Below are positions 1 to 5,967 of a DNA stretch of 8,472 bases, piece by piece. The notes below the pieces were generated by a model, which saw only the letters and a program-made list of their open reading frames with translations, searched no databases and had not been told where the DNA came from. Position 1 is the stretch's first letter. Every line of letters starts with the position of its first letter. The DNA is from an uncultured Prevotella sp. (GTDB taxonomy: Bacteria > Bacteroidota > Bacteroidia > Bacteroidales > Bacteroidaceae). The stretch lies in NCBI GenBank assembly GCA_937892695.1, contig CALBJK010000193.1:1-8472 (forward strand), given 5' to 3'. The translations under genes were made by a program, and so were the position numbers.

Positions 1-203
1 GCTACACCTTCAAGATGGACTACTACTGGATGATGGGCGACAACCGCCACAACTCTCTCGACTCGCGCTACTGGGGCTTCGTGCCGGAAGACCACATCGT
101 AGGCAAGCCTATATTTATCTGGTGGTCGCACGATCCCGACCGTAGCGGATTCAGCGGAATAAGATGGAGCCGTCTGTTCACATTTGTGGACAACATCAAG
201 TAA
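1..203 (+). CDS. lepB: Signal peptidase I (LepB), C-terminal part
   Basis: This is the 3' end of a type I signal peptidase, the inner-membrane serine/lysine protease that removes signal peptides from secreted proteins. The frame is open from base 3 to a TAA at 201-203, so the gene begins outside the window. The fragment (66 residues) carries the conserved box E motif GDNRHNSLDSRYWG followed by FVPEDHIVGKP, which is diagnostic of family S26. The catalytic Ser and Lys would lie upstream of the window and cannot be checked. The tail (IFIWWSHDPD... ending VDNIK) is hydrophilic and matches the end usual for Bacteroidetes LepB. A second S26-like gene and a wbqC gene follow on the same strand. From general knowledge, this order recurs in Bacteroidetes, often with dapB before it. 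The assignment is secure; only the partial state limits it. Confidence 0.95.
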   Translation, partial: YTFKMDYYWMMGDNRHNSLDSRYWGFVPEDHIVGKPIFIWWSHDPDRSGFSGIRWSRLFTFVDNIK

Positions 204-234
204 CCGGCATTCCGCTACATCTGACAGATGAAAG

Positions 235-273
235 TCTATCCTCCGGCTCGCAGTAAGCGACGGTGCGGATAGA
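235..273 (+). other. Stem-loop in the lepB to S26-paralogue spacer
   Basis: Bases 235-241 (TCTATCC) pair perfectly with 267-273 (GGATAGA). Inside, CCG 243-245 can pair with CGG 261-263, and TCGC 248-251 with GCGA 257-260 around an AGTAA loop. No T-run follows, so it is not a classical terminator. It could be a processing or attenuation hairpin between two co-transcribed genes. No TAnnTTTG promoter box was seen in this 127-bp spacer, which supports read-through from lepB. Confidence 0.3.
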
Positions 274-330
274 AGTCATCATCGGACAAAGGAAAAGGTA
301 TAACACGAAAGACAAAGAACATCGCCGCTA

Positions 331-741
331 TTGAAAACAGCCGGTTATCTCATATTATCGCTGGCTCTGGCAATCCTGCTCATGCTGGCTGTCAGAGCCT
401 TTGTTTTCACCACCTATATCGTACCCTCCGGCATTGGAGCCGGACTGGGCGAGGGCGACTTGGTGGTGGTGAACCGGCTCAGCCATGCGCTTCCGCAGCG
501 CGGCGAAGTGATAGTCTATCAGAGTGGTGACGACGAAAGCATGGGGCGGGTCATTGCCGTGCCCGGCGATACAATACGGTTTGAAGGCAAGTCGTTTGTC
601 ATTCCTGACATAGTGCAGTGCAAATATTGCGGAAGCACCCACTGCCGCCACTACCTCGTCGTACACGACAACGACAGCAATCTCGTCCATCAGACCCATA
701 TCGTGGGCTGTGTCAGGCTGTTGTTCAGAAACCAATGGTAG
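331..741 (+). CDS. S26 signal-peptidase-like protein lacking the catalytic Ser and Lys
   Basis: A 136-residue protein with one N-terminal membrane segment (about residues 5-28) followed by FVFTTYIVPSGIGAGLGEGDLVVVNRL, which aligns with box B of signal peptidase I (PSGSMxPTLxxGDxxxVNK). The Ser-Met of the catalytic site is replaced here by Ile-Gly and one residue is missing. The box D equivalent reads SMGRVIAVPGDTI, where active enzymes have Lys-Arg before the hydrophobic stretch; here Gly precedes the Arg. Box E (GDNR) is replaced by HDND. A Cys/His cluster (CKYCGSTHCRH, about residues 98-108) sits in the large-domain region. The protein is short for the family and ends soon after HIVG. The start is TTG at 331: an in-frame stop lies at 301-303, and the next ATG (382) would cut into the membrane segment. 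It lies between lepB and wbqC. It is probably a non-catalytic membrane partner or regulator of LepB; function unproven. Confidence 0.75.
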   Translation: MKTAGYLILSLALAILLMLAVRAFVFTTYIVPSGIGAGLGEGDLVVVNRLSHALPQRGEVIVYQSGDDESMGRVIAVPGDTIRFEGKSFVIPDIVQCKYCGSTHCRHYLVVHDNDSNLVHQTHIVGCVRLLFRNQW

Positions 742-779
742 TAGCAGTCGATGGCTGGTCTCCGACCAATTATTATGAT

Positions 780-811
780 GTAACGGTCTTCTTGCCCGTT
801 ACTGTTCTTTC
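780..811 (+). terminator. Putative terminator or attenuator before wbqC
   Basis: GTAACGG at 780-786 pairs perfectly with CCGTTAC at 796-802 across a 9-nt loop, and a T-rich tract (TGTTCTTTC) follows at 803-811. A smaller hairpin, TGGTC/GACCA with a 3-nt loop, lies at 756-768. Together they suggest a partial stop or attenuation of transcription between the S26-like gene and wbqC. The stem is short, so the call is modest. Confidence 0.4.
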
Positions 812-835
812 TGACAAAACATCCAACAACGACCG

Positions 836-1498
836 ATGGAAACATTATACGAATCGACAGCTCTTCTTTCCTCCACTTATTTCGGACCGGTACAATGGTA
901 TCAGAAACTCAACAGATACAAACGGTGCGTCATCGAACGCTTCGACAACTACACCAAACAGACCTACCGCAACCGTTGTGTCATAGTTACGGCCAACGGC
1001 GTGCAGGCTCTTACCGTGCCAACCAAGAGCTACGACACGCCCAAATACCCCATGCGCGACATACGCATAAGCGATCATGGCGAGTGGCGGCATCTGCACT
1101 GGAATGCCATAACCTCGGCCTACGGCGAGAGTCCATTCTTCGACTACTACGCCGACGACCTGCGTCCATTCTTCGAGAAACACTGGGAGTATCTTTTCGA
1201 TTTCAATCTTGAAATCACCCACACCATGTGCGACCTTCTCGACATACGCCCTACGATAGCCTTGTCCGACGAGTATGCAATACTGCCGTCTGCGAGCGAA
1301 AGTCCCGGCACCGTGCAAGAACGTCAGCATGTCGCCGATTTCCGCGACGTGATACGCCCGAAGCATCCGCAGCCCGACCCCGACTTCGTTCCTCGGACAT
1401 ACTATCAGGTCTATGCTTCGCGCCACGGCTTCCTGCCCAATCTGAGCATTCTCGACTTGCTTTTCAACGAGGGACCTGAAGGTGTCTTTTATTTATAA
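836..1498 (+). CDS. WbqC family protein
   Basis: A 220-residue protein of the WbqC-like family (Pfam WbqC), first described from O-antigen gene clusters; its reaction is not established to my knowledge. Recognisable blocks are an N-terminal LSSTYFGPVQWYQKL, then YTKQTYRNRCVI (about residues 40-51), a hydrophobic LTVPTKS, RDIRISDHGEWRHLHWNAITSAYGESPFFDYY (about 80-110), and a C-terminal FLPNLSILDLLFNEGPE. These match the Bacteroidetes form of the family in order and spacing. A region of about 20 residues around ALPSASESPGTVQERQ looks like a lineage-specific loop. There is no signal peptide or membrane span, so it is probably cytoplasmic. ATG 836 is chosen because an in-frame TGA lies at 812-814. 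It is the last rightward gene before the strong stem-loop at 1562-1609. Its position after lepB suggests a conserved gene neighbourhood rather than a surface-polysaccharide cluster. Confidence 0.9.
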   Translation: METLYESTALLSSTYFGPVQWYQKLNRYKRCVIERFDNYTKQTYRNRCVIVTANGVQALTVPTKSYDTPKYPMRDIRISDHGEWRHLHWNAITSAYGESPFFDYYADDLRPFFEKHWEYLFDFNLEITHTMCDLLDIRPTIALSDEYAILPSASESPGTVQERQHVADFRDVIRPKHPQPDPDFVPRTYYQVYASRHGFLPNLSILDLLFNEGPEGVFYL

Positions 1499-1561
1499 AG
1501 CCAATACTGTAGGAATCCGACCTGCCGAAAAGACCGCCTTTCCGTCACAATTACTCTAAAT

Positions 1562-1609
1562 ACGCCGAAAAGCCGTGTCCAGATTTATACAGACACGGCT
1601 TTTCGGCGT
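1562..1609. terminator. Strong bidirectional terminator between convergent genes
   Basis: Bases 1562-1579 and 1592-1609 form a perfect 18-bp inverted repeat with a 12-nt loop. The stem contains an AAAA/TTTT step next to the GC-rich block GCCGTGTC, so in either direction RNA polymerase meets a GC-rich hairpin followed by a U-run. It lies 64 bp after the wbqC stop and 47 bp before the stop of the leftward hydrolase gene, exactly where a shared terminator is expected. Confidence 0.85.
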
Positions 1610-1655
1610 TGTTATAATGTCTCGGGGCAATTGCTAAACTACTGTCAGGCACGTC

Positions 1656-2576
1656 TTATTTCGTGTATCTGAGCTTCACGAGCACGGGATAGTGGTCGGA
1701 AGGCAGACGGCGCACATACTTATTGAGTCTTAGCTCCTTGGGCGAGTTCTTGCCTTGTTGGGCTTCGGCTTTGTACTCGGGATCAGGAGTCCAGTAGGCA
1801 TCGGTGAGCACACCGTAGCGTTCTACCTCGAAATCTGGAGTGACAAACACGTGGTCGATGCGGCTGTCGCTCTTCATGTCGGAGCTGAAGTCGTTGAACG
1901 TGCCGTTCTCTGCGAATCGGTGGCGTGTCACGACGTACGAATCCTTGAGTCCGCCGTCCTTTGTAAAGATGGTGTAAATCTCGTTCTTTTGGTCTACGTT
2001 GAAGTCGCCGGTGAGTATGGTGTGTGCCCCTTTGGCTATTTCTCCTATCTTCTTCACCACGAGTTTGGCGGCTTCGCGGCGTGCCACTATGCCTACATGA
2101 TCCATGTGGAGATTGAAGAAAAAGAATCTGAATCCTGTCTGTTTCTGTTCGAATTCGCCCCATGTGCAGATGCGTATGCATGCTGCGTCCCATCCAAGCT
2201 TAGGCTTGTCGGGAGTCTCGTTTAGCCAGAAGTCGCCGTGGTTGATCAGCTTCAGACGGTCTTGCTTGTAGAAGATTGCCGAGTGCTCGCCTGCCTCCTT
2301 GCCGTCGTCGCGTCCTACGCCGATGTGTCTGTAGCCGTCGAGTCCATTGGCCAGGTCGTGGAGTTGTGCTATGAGCACTTCCTGTGTGCCGAAGATATCA
2401 GGGTCTTCAAAGTTCATCTGATCGCAGATTACCTTGCATCTCTGCGGCCATCCGTTGCCGTTGCGTGCGTCGCCGTCGTTCTGGTTGCGCACGTTGTACG
2501 TGCCCACAAACAGCGACTGGGCGTTCATGGCCAGTGCCACAACTGCGGCCATTACTGTCAATACATAACGTTTCAT
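1656..2576 (-). CDS. Secreted endonuclease/exonuclease/phosphatase-fold hydrolase
   Basis: A 306-residue exported protein of the EEP superfamily (the DNase I / exonuclease III / inositol phosphatase / sphingomyelinase fold), which cleaves phosphoester bonds with a divalent metal. Residues 1-20 form a signal peptide (MKRYVLTVMAAVVALAMNAQ). The family motifs follow in order: YNVR at 27-30, GTQEV at 63-67 with the metal-binding Glu66, GEHSAIFYK at 96-104, NLHMDH at 155-160, the catalytic GDFN at 190-193, RIDHVF at 239-244, and SDHYPV at 293-298. All expected active-site residues are present, so it should be active. The ATG at 2576 is preferred over an upstream GTG at 2654 because it begins a clean signal peptide and has an A-rich leader. 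The substrate cannot be read from sequence. Divergent linkage to a GH92 mannosidase suggests a glycan phosphoester, whereas an exported nuclease or phosphatase remains possible. Confidence 0.93.
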   Translation of the reverse strand: MKRYVLTVMAAVVALAMNAQSLFVGTYNVRNQNDGDARNGNGWPQRCKVICDQMNFEDPDIFGTQEVLIAQLHDLANGLDGYRHIGVGRDDGKEAGEHSAIFYKQDRLKLINHGDFWLNETPDKPKLGWDAACIRICTWGEFEQKQTGFRFFFFNLHMDHVGIVARREAAKLVVKKIGEIAKGAHTILTGDFNVDQKNEIYTIFTKDGGLKDSYVVTRHRFAENGTFNDFSSDMKSDSRIDHVFVTPDFEVERYGVLTDAYWTPDPEYKAEAQQGKNSPKELRLNKYVRRLPSDHYPVLVKLRYTK

Positions 2577-2692
2577 GTTTTTATTGTTTGGTTTGAATAA
2601 TATCCTTAGTGCCGGCTCTGCCTCGTTGCCAGGTCCGGAGTAAGCGCCAATCACGCTTCACGATTTGTCGGCTTTGTTACAGAGAACGGTTG

Positions 2693-2700
2693 CAAAGGTA
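2693..2700 (-). promoter_or_regulatory. Promoter -7 box for the EEP hydrolase gene
   Basis: The minus strand reads TACCTTTG here, a full match to the Bacteroidetes housekeeping -7 consensus TAnnTTTG. Transcription would begin near 2686, giving a leader of about 110 nt. The leader can form a small hairpin (2640-2661, one bulged base) and ends in an A-rich stretch just before the ATG. A convincing -33 TTG was not found at the usual distance. Confidence 0.65.
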
Positions 2701-2771
2701 AACAATCCCGATGATACGGCACCGAGCGTTTGCAAAAGTTAACGCTAAATAAAAAACAGTGCAGATTATGT

Positions 2772-2818
2772 AAACTATGTGTCAGGCAGACTGTAAACCG
2801 TTGTCTGGCACATAGTTT
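2772..2818. repeat. Imperfect inverted repeat, candidate operator
   Basis: AAACTATGTGTCAGGCA (2772-2788) faces TGTCTGGCACATAGTTT (2802-2818). Fifteen of 17 positions are complementary and the other two would be G-U pairs in RNA, with a 13-nt centre. It ends 16 bp before the GH92 -7 box, so it spans the -33 zone. A regulator bound here would affect the GH92 promoter and perhaps the divergent one. If transcribed leftward it would be upstream of the known start, so a DNA-level operator is the simplest reading, but unproven. Confidence 0.5.
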
Positions 2819-2834
2819 TCTGACAGAAAAGGTT

Positions 2835-2842
2835 TAACTTTG
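2835..2842 (+). promoter_or_regulatory. Promoter -7 box for the GH92 gene
   Basis: TAACTTTG is a full match to the Bacteroidetes -7 consensus TAnnTTTG. Transcription would start near 2849, leaving an AT-rich leader of about 50 nt with no Shine-Dalgarno site, as is usual in this phylum. The -33 element is weak (T-rich at 2816-2819 rather than TTG at the usual distance), which fits a promoter needing an activator. Confidence 0.65.
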
Positions 2843-2900
2843 TAATCCGGATAACCAACTGCAATCAAACAAATCAATACAATCGAATAATAAATAACAA

Positions 2901-5168
2901 ATGAGAAAAACTATTCTGAACATCTTCACCGCCTTGTGCGTCTTCTCCTCTGCGGGGGCGGCCAATGTAGTCGACTACGTAAATCCGCTTGTCGGCACAG
3001 CTTCAAAATTCGAGTTGTCTACCGGCAACACCTATCCTGCTATTGCCATGCCGTGGGGCATGAACTTCTGGACGCCCCAGACCGGAGGCATGGGCGACGG
3101 CTGGACCTATGTCTACTGGGCCGACAAGATTCGTGGTTTCAAACAGACCCATCAGCCCAGTCCATGGATCAACGACTACGGCCAGTTTTCTGTCATGCCC
3201 GTAACCGGCAAACCGGTATTCGACCAGGACAAGCGCGCTTCATGGTTCTCGCACAAGGCCGAGACCGCCCGTCCCTACTACTACAAGGTATATCTGGCCG
3301 ACTACGACGTGACAGCCGAGATAGCTCCGACCGAGCGTGCGGCCGTGATGCGTTTCACCTTTCCTCAAACCGACGGCGCGTATGTCGTGGTAGATGCCTT
3401 TGACAAAGGCTCTCACGTACAGATTGTCCCAGAGAAAAACATGATTGTGGGATATACTACCAAGAACAGCGGAGGCGTACCACATAACTTCAAGAACTAT
3501 TTCGTGCTCGTCTTCGACCGTCCCTTCACCTATAAGGCTTCTGTCGCAAGCGGCAAGATTACCAAGAACAGTCTCTCTTCGACCGACAACCACGCCGGGG
3601 CTATCATCGGATTCAAGACCGACAAGCGTGGCGAGCAGGTAAGCGTCCGCGTGGCTTCGTCATTCATCAGCCCTGAACAGGCTATGCTCAATCTGCGCGA
3701 AGCGGGCAGCGGATCGCTCGACGAGGTGGCTGCCAAGGGCCGTGCCCGATGGAACGAGGTGCTCGGACGTATCGAGGTAGATGATGACAACACCGACCAT
3801 CTGCGCACGTTCTACTCCTGTCTGTACCGTTCGCTGCTCTTTCCGCGCAATCTTTCCGAGGTGGCAGCCGACGGCAAAATAATGCACTACAGCCCTTATA
3901 ACGGCAAGGTGCTGCCCGGCTACATGTTTACCGACACCGGCTTTTGGGACACCTTCCGCTGCCTCTTTCCTTTCCTCAACCTGATGTACCCCTCGGAGAA
4001 TCAGAAGATGCAGGAAGGACTGGTCAACGCTTACCTCGAAAGCGGATTCCTTCCCGAATGGGCCAGCCCAGGCCATCGCGGCTGCATGGTAGGAAACAAC
4101 TCGGCTTCGGTCGTGGCCGATGCCTATCTGAAAGGTCTGCGCGGCTACGACATCGACAAACTGTGGCAGGCTCTGCTCCATGATGCCAACGCCGTCCATC
4201 CTCAGGTGTCGTCGTCGGGTCGTGACGGTTTCGAGTTGTACAACAAGTTCGGCTATGTGCCTTGCGACAAGAAGAGCCAGAGCGTGGCCCGTACTCTTGA
4301 GTATGCTTACGACGACTGGTGCATATATACTCTGGGCAAGGCTCTCGGACGGCCCCAAAAGGAAATAAAGGTCTATGCCGAACGTGCCCTCAACTATCGC
4401 AACGTGTTCGACAGGTCTATACGGCTGATGCGCGGCAAGAACTCGAAAGGCCAGTTTGAGACACCTTTCAGGTCGACCGACTGGGGCAGTTCCTTTACCG
4501 AGGGCGACACTTGGCACTGGACATGGTGCGTCTTTCACGACCCACAGGGGCTAATCGAGCTTATGGGCGGCAAGGACAGCTTCAACGAGATGATGGACTC
4601 TACTTTCATCAAGGCTCCCGTAGCCAAGACCCGCATGATACACGAAGAGCGAGAGATGCAGGTTATGAACATGGGACAGTACGCCCACGGCAACCAGCCC
4701 ATCCAGCACATGATATATCTCTACAACTACTCCGGACAGCCTTGGAAAACCCAGTACTGGCTGCGCGAGGTGATGGACAAACTCTATTCTGCCGCTCCCG
4801 ACGGCTACTGCGGTGACGAAGACAACGGCCAGACTTCGGCCTGGTATGTGTTCTCTTCGCTCGGCTTCTATCCCGTATGTCCAGGTTCGGGCGAGTATGT
4901 CATCGGTACGCCTTACTTCAAGAACGTCAGGCTCCATCTTGAAAACGGCAACACCCTCACCATCGCCGCCGACGGCAACAGCCACGCCGCCAAGTACGTG
5001 CAGTCGGTGAAGCTTTTCGGACAGGACTATGCCAAGAACTACTTCCGCCATGTCGATCTTATGAAGGGCGGCCGCATCGACTTCACCATGTCGTCGAAGC
5101 CGTCCTACACCCGTGGCACAGACGAGAGCGCATACCCATATTCTTTCTCGCGCGAGATGAAAAAATGA
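2901..5168 (+). CDS. Secreted GH92 alpha-mannosidase
   Basis: A 755-residue glycoside hydrolase of family GH92, calcium-dependent inverting exo-alpha-mannosidases that trim N-glycans and yeast mannan. Residues 1-20 are a signal peptide (MRKTILNIFTALCVFSSAGA), with no lipobox Cys. The N-terminal beta domain opens with VDYVNPLVGT and GNTYPAIAMPWGM (42-54). The (alpha/alpha)6 catalytic domain runs from about 290 to 740. By comparison with characterised GH92 enzymes, Glu534 in TEGDTWHW is the likely catalytic acid, and Asp639/Asp641 in GDEDNGQTSAWYVFSSLGFYPVCPG supply the base. The motif HGNQPIQHMIYLYNYSGQPWK (596-616) carries Gln where many members have HGNEPSHH. Because the acid Glu is kept, it should act as a true mannosidase rather than the phosphate-uncapping type in which, as I recall, that Glu is Gln. 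Linkage specificity is not predictable. The ATG at 2901 follows an A-rich leader. No SusC/SusD genes flank it. Confidence 0.98.
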   Translation: MRKTILNIFTALCVFSSAGAANVVDYVNPLVGTASKFELSTGNTYPAIAMPWGMNFWTPQTGGMGDGWTYVYWADKIRGFKQTHQPSPWINDYGQFSVMPVTGKPVFDQDKRASWFSHKAETARPYYYKVYLADYDVTAEIAPTERAAVMRFTFPQTDGAYVVVDAFDKGSHVQIVPEKNMIVGYTTKNSGGVPHNFKNYFVLVFDRPFTYKASVASGKITKNSLSSTDNHAGAIIGFKTDKRGEQVSVRVASSFISPEQAMLNLREAGSGSLDEVAAKGRARWNEVLGRIEVDDDNTDHLRTFYSCLYRSLLFPRNLSEVAADGKIMHYSPYNGKVLPGYMFTDTGFWDTFRCLFPFLNLMYPSENQKMQEGLVNAYLESGFLPEWASPGHRGCMVGNNSASVVADAYLKGLRGYDIDKLWQALLHDANAVHPQVSSSGRDGFELYNKFGYVPCDKKSQSVARTLEYAYDDWCIYTLGKALGRPQKEIKVYAERALNYRNVFDRSIRLMRGKNSKGQFETPFRSTDWGSSFTEGDTWHWTWCVFHDPQGLIELMGGKDSFNEMMDSTFIKAPVAKTRMIHEEREMQVMNMGQYAHGNQPIQHMIYLYNYSGQPWKTQYWLREVMDKLYSAAPDGYCGDEDNGQTSAWYVFSSLGFYPVCPGSGEYVIGTPYFKNVRLHLENGNTLTIAADGNSHAAKYVQSVKLFGQDYAKNYFRHVDLMKGGRIDFTMSSKPSYTRGTDESAYPYSFSREMKK

Positions 5169-5301
5169 TGTCGGGCATTGTTGTTTTATGGATATGACAC
5201 CCCTATCCGAAGCTTTTCATCCGCAAGTAATCTGCCTGAAAGATACTCTTTGCCGTATATTCCCAGAAACATTGTTAATTTAGAATCTCAATTTCTATCA
5301 T

Positions 5302-5354
5302 CGGTTGAATAACCGTAGTTTTCTTACCGTTCGCATGAGTGTTTATAGAACGGT
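5302..5354 (+). repeat. Overlapping inverted repeats downstream of the GH92 gene
   Basis: CGGTT at 5302-5306 can pair with AACCG at 5311-5315 over a GAAT loop, followed by TAGTTTTCTT, which resembles a weak terminator. ACCGTTC at 5326-5332 pairs perfectly with GAACGGT at 5348-5354. AACCG 5311-5315 could instead pair with CGGTT 5351-5355, so the structures are mutually exclusive. It may end the GH92 transcript or be protein-binding DNA upstream of the sigma-factor promoter. The rest of the 5169-5451 spacer holds only weak hairpins, such as GGATA/TATCC at 5190-5208. Confidence 0.35.
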
Positions 5355-5381
5355 TGGCACACGGAAAGACGAGCGTTATGA

Positions 5382-5436
5382 ACTTTTTTCAAAAAAAATG
5401 CGGCCGTGGGCGTAACTTTTGCGTTCCACAGCCGTC
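5382..5436 (+). promoter_or_regulatory. ECF-type promoter with upstream A/T tract, probably autoregulated
   Basis: GTAAC (5412-5416) and CGTC (5433-5436) are separated by 16 nt, matching the general ECF sigma promoter pattern (AAC in the -35, CGT in the -10). A T6-C-A8 tract lies just upstream at 5384-5398 and resembles an UP element. The start site would be near 5443, only about 9 nt before the sigma-factor ATG, so the leader is very short. Position directly before an ECF sigma gene suggests the factor drives its own transcription. Confidence 0.7.
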
Positions 5437-5451
5437 TTTATATTAGAAGCG

Positions 5452-5967
5452 ATGAATAAAGTCAGTTTTCGGAATGATGTTCTGCCCCTGAAGAATGTGC
5501 TCTTCAGGCTGGCTCTGCGTATCACGCTTAATCGCGAAGAGGCAGAAGACATCGTTCAGGACACGCTCATCAAGGTTTGGAACCGACGTGATTCGTGGAA
5601 CGAAATAGAGTCGATAGAGGCTTTCAGTCTGACTGTATGCCGTAATATCGCTCTCGACCGCATAGCCAAGTCGGAGAACCGCAACGCTTCTCTGGATGAC
5701 GGAGCCGGTACAGAAAAACCTGACAACGCTCCGACTCCTCTCGAACAGACCGCGCGGAACGACCACGTAAGAATAGTAAGAGAGATTGTCGACAGCCTTC
5801 CCGAAAAACAGCGCAGCTGCATACAGCTTCGCGACTTTGAGGGAAAAACCTATAAGGAGATAGCTTCCATCCTCGGCATAAGCGAGGAACAGGTTAAGGT
5901 GAGCATCTTCAGGGGGCGTCAGACCATAAAACAAAAATTTCAGCAATTTGACAGTTATGGACTATAG
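5452..5967 (+). CDS. RNA polymerase ECF-type sigma factor
   Basis: A 171-residue sigma-70 family factor of the extracytoplasmic-function class, which redirects RNA polymerase to a small set of stress or envelope genes. Sigma region 2 covers about residues 12-75, with AEDIVQDTLIKVWNRR (31-46) and TVCRNIALDR (61-70). A variable linker follows (76-104). Region 4 covers about 105-162: SLPEKQRSCIQLRDFEGKTY, then the helix-turn-helix YKEIASILGISEEQVKVSIFRGR (134-156) that reads the -35 element. No sigma 1.1 or region 3 is present, and the length is normal for the class. ATG 5452 is chosen because MNKVSFRNDVLPLK is the usual family start and the open frame above it overlaps the ECF promoter. The stop overlaps the start of the next gene by 11 bp, so the two are translationally coupled. 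Its stimulus and regulon are unknown. It is not adjacent to SusC/FecR genes, unlike many Bacteroidetes ECF factors. Confidence 0.95.
   Translation: MNKVSFRNDVLPLKNVLFRLALRITLNREEAEDIVQDTLIKVWNRRDSWNEIESIEAFSLTVCRNIALDRIAKSENRNASLDDGAGTEKPDNAPTPLEQTARNDHVRIVREIVDSLPEKQRSCIQLRDFEGKTYKEIASILGISEEQVKVSIFRGRQTIKQKFQQFDSYGL

Larger units (their letters stand above)
2577..2900. other. Divergent intergenic control region
   Basis: This 324-bp gene-free stretch separates the leftward hydrolase gene from the rightward GH92 gene. It holds a TAnnTTTG box for each direction (2693-2700 minus, 2835-2842 plus), a long imperfect inverted repeat (2772-2818), and an AT-rich leader to each gene. A second sequence resembling the minus box but with one extra base lies at 2733-2741. 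No small ORF with recognisable features or RNA gene was seen in it. Confidence 0.8.

Noticed and set aside
845..1426. 193-residue minus-strand open frame opposite wbqC
   Set aside because: It is antisense to a well-matched WbqC protein, has no family motif and no promoter or ribosome-site context.
2577..2654. 26-residue N-terminal extension of the EEP hydrolase from a GTG at 2654
   Set aside because: It would put a hydrophilic stretch ahead of a clean signal peptide beginning at 2576, so the inner ATG is the better start.
1643..2788. Shared 9-mer TGTCAGGCA at 1643 and 2780, with a related GTGTCAGGC near 710
   Set aside because: Short, without a consistent context, and one copy lies inside coding sequence; probably chance.
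3660..4538. 292-residue open frame on the minus strand inside the GH92 gene
   Set aside because: It lies wholly antisense to a certain GH92 coding region, has no recognisable motif and shows the composition expected of a codon-phase shadow.
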